Shown here piece after piece: positions 60,445 through 64,000 of a stretch of 64,000 nucleotides of DNA. Each line of letters begins with the position of its first letter. Position 1 is the first letter of the stretch. This DNA is from Clostridia bacterium (GTDB lineage Bacteria; Bacillota; Clostridia; Oscillospirales; Acutalibacteraceae), in contig JAFZIK010000020.1 in NCBI GenBank assembly GCA_017554405.1, forward strand, positions 1 through 64,000, given 5' to 3'. The notes under the pieces are model-generated. The model worked only from the letters and a program-made list of their open reading frames with translations, was not told where the DNA came from and did no database searches. The translations under genes and the position numbers were made by a program.

Positions 60445-61680
60445 ATGCAGAACAAAAAATTATACCTGATCCTCGGCGTTTGTATCGCCGCCGCGCTGGT
60501 TATGATCGCCGCGGTGCTGATAATCCTTCGCGCCAACGATGCGCGCATAGAGTTCAGCATTCCGGAGTATTCGGTGGAAACGGTGGAATTCGGCGGAGAG
60601 TGGACCGCGCCGGAGGTAAAAGCTTATCTTAAGGGCAATATTTTCAATAAATCGGGCAAAGAGATAGAGGTTACCCGCGAGGGCGATGCGAATACTTCCG
60701 AGCTTGGCGAATACCGCATAGTATATTCGGCTTCGGCCGATCTTGTAAGCGGCAGCGCGGAATACGTGGTAAAGGTGGTAGATACCACCCCGCCGGTCAT
60801 CACCCTTGCCGCCGCAAAAAGCGAGTTTCTCTACGTTGGCGATACCTATGCCGAGGCGGGCTTCACCGCGACCGACGCGGTGGACGGCGACCTGACCGGC
60901 AGCGTTACCGCGACCGATATCGATACCTCTACCCCCGGGCAAAAGGAGATAACCTATACCGTTACCGATCAAAGCGGCAACGTTTGCACCGCCACCCGCA
61001 CCGTGGTGGTCCGGGAAAAACCGGCGCCCACCCAGGTGATAGATTCTCCTCCCTCAACCGGAGGCGGCGTTATCTACCTTACTTTTGACGACGGACCGAG
61101 CGCCTATACCGCGACCCTTCTCGATATTCTCAAAAAGTATAACGTTAAGGCGACCTTCTTTGTTACCGGCAGCGGCGACCGCTCGCTCATAGCCCGCGAG
61201 GCGGCGGAGGGTCACAGCGTTGGCATCCACACGCTTACCCACGAGTATTCTAAGATCTATGCGAGCGTGGATGCGTATTTTGCCGATCTTAACGCGGTAA
61301 ACGAGATAATAAAGGAGCAAACGGGCGAATACTCGAAGCTCGTGCGTTTCCCGGGCGGCAGCTCTAACACCGTAAGCAAAAAATACTGCAAGGGTATTAT
61401 GACGCAGCTGGCGGCTGAACTTGAGGCGAAGGGCTATAAATACTTCGACTGGAACGTTTCCAGCGGCGACGCCGGCGGCACCACCGTTTCGGATACCGTT
61501 TACACAAACGTTATAAACGGCGTGCGCGGCAAGGCGTATTCGATAGTGCTTCAGCACGATATAAAAAATTTCAGCGTTAACGCGGTAGAGCGCATTATCG
61601 TATGGGGACTTAACAACGGCTATACCTTTGCTCCCCTTACGCCGGACAGCCCCACCGTTCACCAGCATATAAATAATTGA
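60445..61680 (+). CDS. Membrane-anchored polysaccharide deacetylase with HYR/Ig-like domains
   Basis: 411 residues from the ATG at 60445 (GTGGGG upstream; earlier in-frame GTG 60433 and ATG 60439 overlap that site). One membrane helix (LYLILGVCIAAALVMIAAVLIIL) is followed by two Ig-like domains (DUF5011 pattern 'DTTPPVITLAAAKSEFLYVGDTYAEAGFTATDAVDGDLTG'). The NodB deacetylase domain from about residue 207 has Asp215-Asp216 in TFDDGPS, His262 and His266 in GIHTLTHEYS, and RFPGGSSN. Metal ligands are complete, so it should be active on peptidoglycan or chitin-type glycans at the surface. Confidence 0.9.
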   Translation: MQNKKLYLILGVCIAAALVMIAAVLIILRANDARIEFSIPEYSVETVEFGGEWTAPEVKAYLKGNIFNKSGKEIEVTREGDANTSELGEYRIVYSASADLVSGSAEYVVKVVDTTPPVITLAAAKSEFLYVGDTYAEAGFTATDAVDGDLTGSVTATDIDTSTPGQKEITYTVTDQSGNVCTATRTVVVREKPAPTQVIDSPPSTGGGVIYLTFDDGPSAYTATLLDILKKYNVKATFFVTGSGDRSLIAREAAEGHSVGIHTLTHEYSKIYASVDAYFADLNAVNEIIKEQTGEYSKLVRFPGGSSNTVSKKYCKGIMTQLAAELEAKGYKYFDWNVSSGDAGGTTVSDTVYTNVINGVRGKAYSIVLQHDIKNFSVNAVERIIVWGLNNGYTFAPLTPDSPTVHQHINN

Positions 61681-61682
61681 TA

Positions 61683-61823
61683 TTAGACGGTAGACGTTGG
61701 TGCCTGCGGCGCAATATATAATAGGGACGATGTGGGCATCGTCCCCTACGAAACATCAATATAGATTGATGCGCCTTCGGCGCACATATTGTCTGATATC
61801 TGAAATCTGTCATCTGAAATCTG
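61683..61823. repeat. Composite palindromic module and heptads (convergent gap 4)
   Basis: 61683-61775 repeats 34283-34378: TTAGACGG, CTGCGGCGC, GGGACGATGTGGGCATCGTCCC, then the shared string beginning CCCCTACGAAACATC, ending GATTGATGCGCC. Inverted heptads follow: GTCTGAT, ATCTGAA, ATCTGTC, ATCTGAA, ATCTGAA, up to the terminator. Confidence 0.88.
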
Positions 61824-61850
61824 AAAGCGGCGGGAGAATCCCGCCGCTTT
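61824..61850. terminator. Terminator between the deacetylase and hppA
   Basis: AAAGCGGCGGGA (61824-61835) pairs with TCCCGCCGCTTT (61839-61850), loop GAA. TTTTGTTTAT follows on the plus strand, TTTCAG on the minus strand. Confidence 0.82.
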
Positions 61851-61853
61851 TGT

Positions 61854-63899
61854 TTATACTATCGATGCTATCCAGCCAACAAGCTTTTGTATCATTCCGC
61901 CGTAGGTTATAAACAACGGCGCGAAAACGACCGCCACTATGGTCATAAGCTTTATAAGAATGTTTATGGCGGGGCCGGAGGTATCCTTGAAGGGATCGCC
62001 CACCGTATCGCCCACTACCGCGGCGCGATGCGCTATAGAGCCCTTGCCGCCGAAGGCGCCGCCTTCTATGAACTTTTTGGCGTTATCCCAGGCTCCGCCC
62101 GCGTTGGACATCATAATAGCCAGCAGCACGCCCGATAAAAGCGCGCCAACGAGCATTCCGCCGAGCGCCTCCTTGCCCATCAAGAGCCCTATAAGAAGCG
62201 GTGCCAGAACAGCAAGCACAGCAGGGATTATCATCTCGCGCAGCGCGGCAGAGGTGGATATCGAAACGCATTTTGCGTAATCCGGTTTTTCGGCGCCCTC
62301 CATAATGCCCTTTTTCTCGCGGAACTGGCGGCGGACCTCTTCTATCATCTTGTTTGCCGCCTTGCCTACCGAATTCATTGTAAACGCCGAGAACATAAAG
62401 GGGAGCATGGCGCCGATAAACGCGCCCGATATTACCCACGGATTAAGGAAGTTTATGTTCTTTATATGCGCAACGTTGGCGTATGCCACGAACAGCGCCA
62501 GCGCGGTAAGCGCCGCCGAGCCGATCGCAAAGCCCTTGCCTACCGCCGCGGTGGTGTTGCCCACCGAATCAAGCTTATCGGTTATCTCGCGCACCTCTTT
62601 AGGCATACCGGACATCTCTGCTATGCCGCCCGCGTTATCCGAAACCGGACCGTAAGCGTCAACCGCTATTGTCATACCCGCGGTGGAGAGCATACCTACC
62701 GCCGATATGGCGATACCGTAAACGCCGCCTAATATATAGGCACCCACTATGCCCGCCGCGATAATGACTATCGGCACTACGGTAGACATCATACCAACCG
62801 CCAGACCGCTTATTATGGTGGTCGCGTCACCCGTTTCGGATTCGTGGGCTATGTTGCGCACGCTCCTGAAACGGTCGGAGGTATAGTATTCGGTTATCTG
62901 TCCTATCGCGGTCCCGACGGCAAGACCGATTATTACAACGCCGGCAAGCTTATACGTATCAAAAAAGGTTTTTGAAAGTATTACCGCCGCTACCGCCGAA
63001 AGTCCCGCGGAAACGTAGGTCCCGATATTGAGCGCCCGCTCGGGGTTGGCTTTTTTGCCTCCGCGCACCGCAAGGATACCGATTATCGAGGCGATTATGC
63101 CCACCGCCGATATGATAAGCGGGAAAAGCGCGCCAAGCACCTGCTTGCCCTCGTATCTGAATCCCGCGGCAAAGGCAAGGGTTATAGCCGAAATGATCGA
63201 GCCCACGTAAGATTCAAACAGATCGGAGCCCATACCGGCGATATCGCCGACGTTATCGCCAACGTTATCGGCGATGACCGCAGGGTTGCGGGGATCATCC
63301 TCGGGGATGCCCACCTCTACTTTACCTACAAGATCGGCGCCAACGTCGGCGGCCTTTGTATATATACCGCCGCCTACTCTGCCGAAAAGCGCCATACTTG
63401 AAGCGCCGAGCCCGAACCCGGTAAGGCACTCTGCCGCCGTTCTGTCATCAAGGATCAGAAAGGCAAGTCCAACGCCCGTTATGCCGAGCCCCACTACGCA
63501 AAGTCCCATAACCGCGCCCGATTTAAAGGCAACGCCGAGCGCCTTATTCATGCCGCCCTTTTCCGCCGCCGCCGCGGTGCGCACGTTGCCCTTTGTTGCA
63601 ACCTGCATACCGAAGTATCCCGCAAGCACCGAGAAGAGCGCCCCGGCTACGTAAAGCACCGCCGTTACGGCACTGCCGAGAGCAAAGCCGATAGCAAGCG
63701 CCAGAGCCGCTATGACTATTGCCATAGTCACATACTCGCGCCTTAAGAACGCCATAGCGCCCGAATGGATATAGCCGGATATCTCGCGCATACGGTCGTT
63801 ACCGGTATCCTGCTTTGATACCCAGATCGCGAGAGCACCCGCAACGGCAAGGGCGATAACGCCCGCCGCAGGGGGAAGAATTCGTAAAATGTTTTCCAT
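61854..63899 (-). CDS. hppA: Membrane-bound ion-translocating pyrophosphatase
   Basis: 681 residues (ATG at 63899, GGTG 6 bases upstream) with about 16 membrane helices. Substrate motifs: '[44 protein letters not shown]' and the second half '[54 protein letters not shown]'. The potassium-site segment reads [16 protein letters not shown], with Ala where potassium-independent enzymes have Lys, so it belongs to the potassium-dependent class. That class includes sodium pumps. It couples pyrophosphate hydrolysis to ion export. Confidence 0.96.
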   Translation of the reverse strand: MENILRILPPAAGVIALAVAGALAIWVSKQDTGNDRMREISGYIHSGAMAFLRREYVTMAIVIAALALAIGFALGSAVTAVLYVAGALFSVLAGYFGMQVATKGNVRTAAAAEKGGMNKALGVAFKSGAVMGLCVVGLGITGVGLAFLILDDRTAAECLTGFGLGASSMALFGRVGGGIYTKAADVGADLVGKVEVGIPEDDPRNPAVIADNVGDNVGDIAGMGSDLFESYVGSIISAITLAFAAGFRYEGKQVLGALFPLIISAVGIIASIIGILAVRGGKKANPERALNIGTYVSAGLSAVAAVILSKTFFDTYKLAGVVIIGLAVGTAIGQITEYYTSDRFRSVRNIAHESETGDATTIISGLAVGMMSTVVPIVIIAAGIVGAYILGGVYGIAISAVGMLSTAGMTIAVDAYGPVSDNAGGIAEMSGMPKEVREITDKLDSVGNTTAAVGKGFAIGSAALTALALFVAYANVAHIKNINFLNPWVISGAFIGAMLPFMFSAFTMNSVGKAANKMIEEVRRQFREKKGIMEGAEKPDYAKCVSISTSAALREMIIPAVLAVLAPLLIGLLMGKEALGGMLVGALLSGVLLAIMMSNAGGAWDNAKKFIEGGAFGGKGSIAHRAAVVGDTVGDPFKDTSGPAINILIKLMTIVAVVFAPLFITYGGMIQKLVGWIASIV

Positions 63900-63968
63900 A
63901 AAATGCACCAAACAAATATATATTTTCTAAGACTTGGCGGGCGGATGATTCCACCCGCGGACGCCTTT

Positions 63969-64000
63969 AACTAACAACTAATAACTAAAAACTAAAAACT
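63969..64000. repeat. Heptad array AACTAAN at the right edge
   Basis: AACTAAC, AACTAAT, AACTAAA, AACTAAA, AACT: four and a half units, cut by the window end. A short palindrome with GGCGGGCGGATGATTCCACCCGC precedes it at about 63932. No gene is visible between hppA and the edge. Confidence 0.75.

Noticed and set aside
1..64000. tRNA, rRNA, tmRNA or RNase P RNA genes
   Set aside because: No cloverleaf signature (GGTTCGAATCC-type) or rRNA landmarks were noticed in the intergenic regions.

Overview
The window looks like chromosomal DNA of a gut-type Clostridia bacterium (Oscillospirales/Ruminococcaceae-like). This is inferred from gene content, not from a marker gene. Low-GC Gram-positive hallmarks are the rplU-prp-rpmA ribosomal block with an N-terminally extended L27, mini-RNase III beside obg, HprK, WhiA, RapZ, PadR-DUF1700-DUF4097, a TPP-riboswitch/ThiT unit, a LexA box of the Gram-positive type, and dockerin and cohesin proteins. 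No rRNA, tRNA, CRISPR array, transposase or plasmid function was seen.

Layout. 1-18009: a glycan-utilisation region. A minus-strand ABC sugar importer with secreted or surface proteins (7986 down to the left edge) and a second minus-strand operon of intracellular glycosidases (GH42, serine hydrolase, GH38, six-hairpin, GH127-like; 18009 down to 9294) flank an AraC regulator. Both operons start from promoters carrying the same 45-bp upstream element, so they probably form one regulon. 18242-22191: PadR-DUF1700-DUF4097 and a dockerin-bearing secreted protein. 22693-25691: rplU-prp-rpmA-zinc ribbon-obg-mrnC. 25858-30427: TPP riboswitch, thiT, thiamine pyrophosphokinase, a D,D-carboxypeptidase, pgi and a small P-loop protein. 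30605-33950: a sodium-pumping oxaloacetate decarboxylase. 34434-39137: ychF-alr-glpK-lipase-like hydrolase. 39282-50988: one long operon in which a hexosamine/galactose module (GH123-like, NahK-like kinase, epimerase, ROK kinase) sits between hprK and murB-rapZ-whiA-dnaE, with pfkA following from its own promoter. 52078-56383: an LtaS-like phosphoglycerol transferase, a GPH-type symporter and a PHP-domain protein. 56505-59361: an XRE repressor/ImmA-type metalloprotease pair diverging from a zinc-ribbon gene, a sigma-region-4-like gene and a Y-family DNA polymerase. 59441-63899: a membrane-anchored cohesin protein, a polysaccharide deacetylase and a membrane pyrophosphatase.

Two things stand out. 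First, at 56505-59361 a translationally coupled repressor and HELGH protease face a mutagenic-polymerase operon across four copies of a 16-bp palindrome, two of which fill the -35/-10 spacers of the two divergent promoters. The polymerase also has its own promoter with a consensus LexA box. This looks like a dual-input damage or stress switch of the IrrE/DdrO or ImmA/ImmR kind. Second, four of the six convergent intergenic gaps carry arrays of 7-bp units, some joined to recurring palindromic modules, always between a plus-strand stop codon and a terminator hairpin. One of these gaps also holds a synonymously diverged remnant of a second dockerin gene 3' end.
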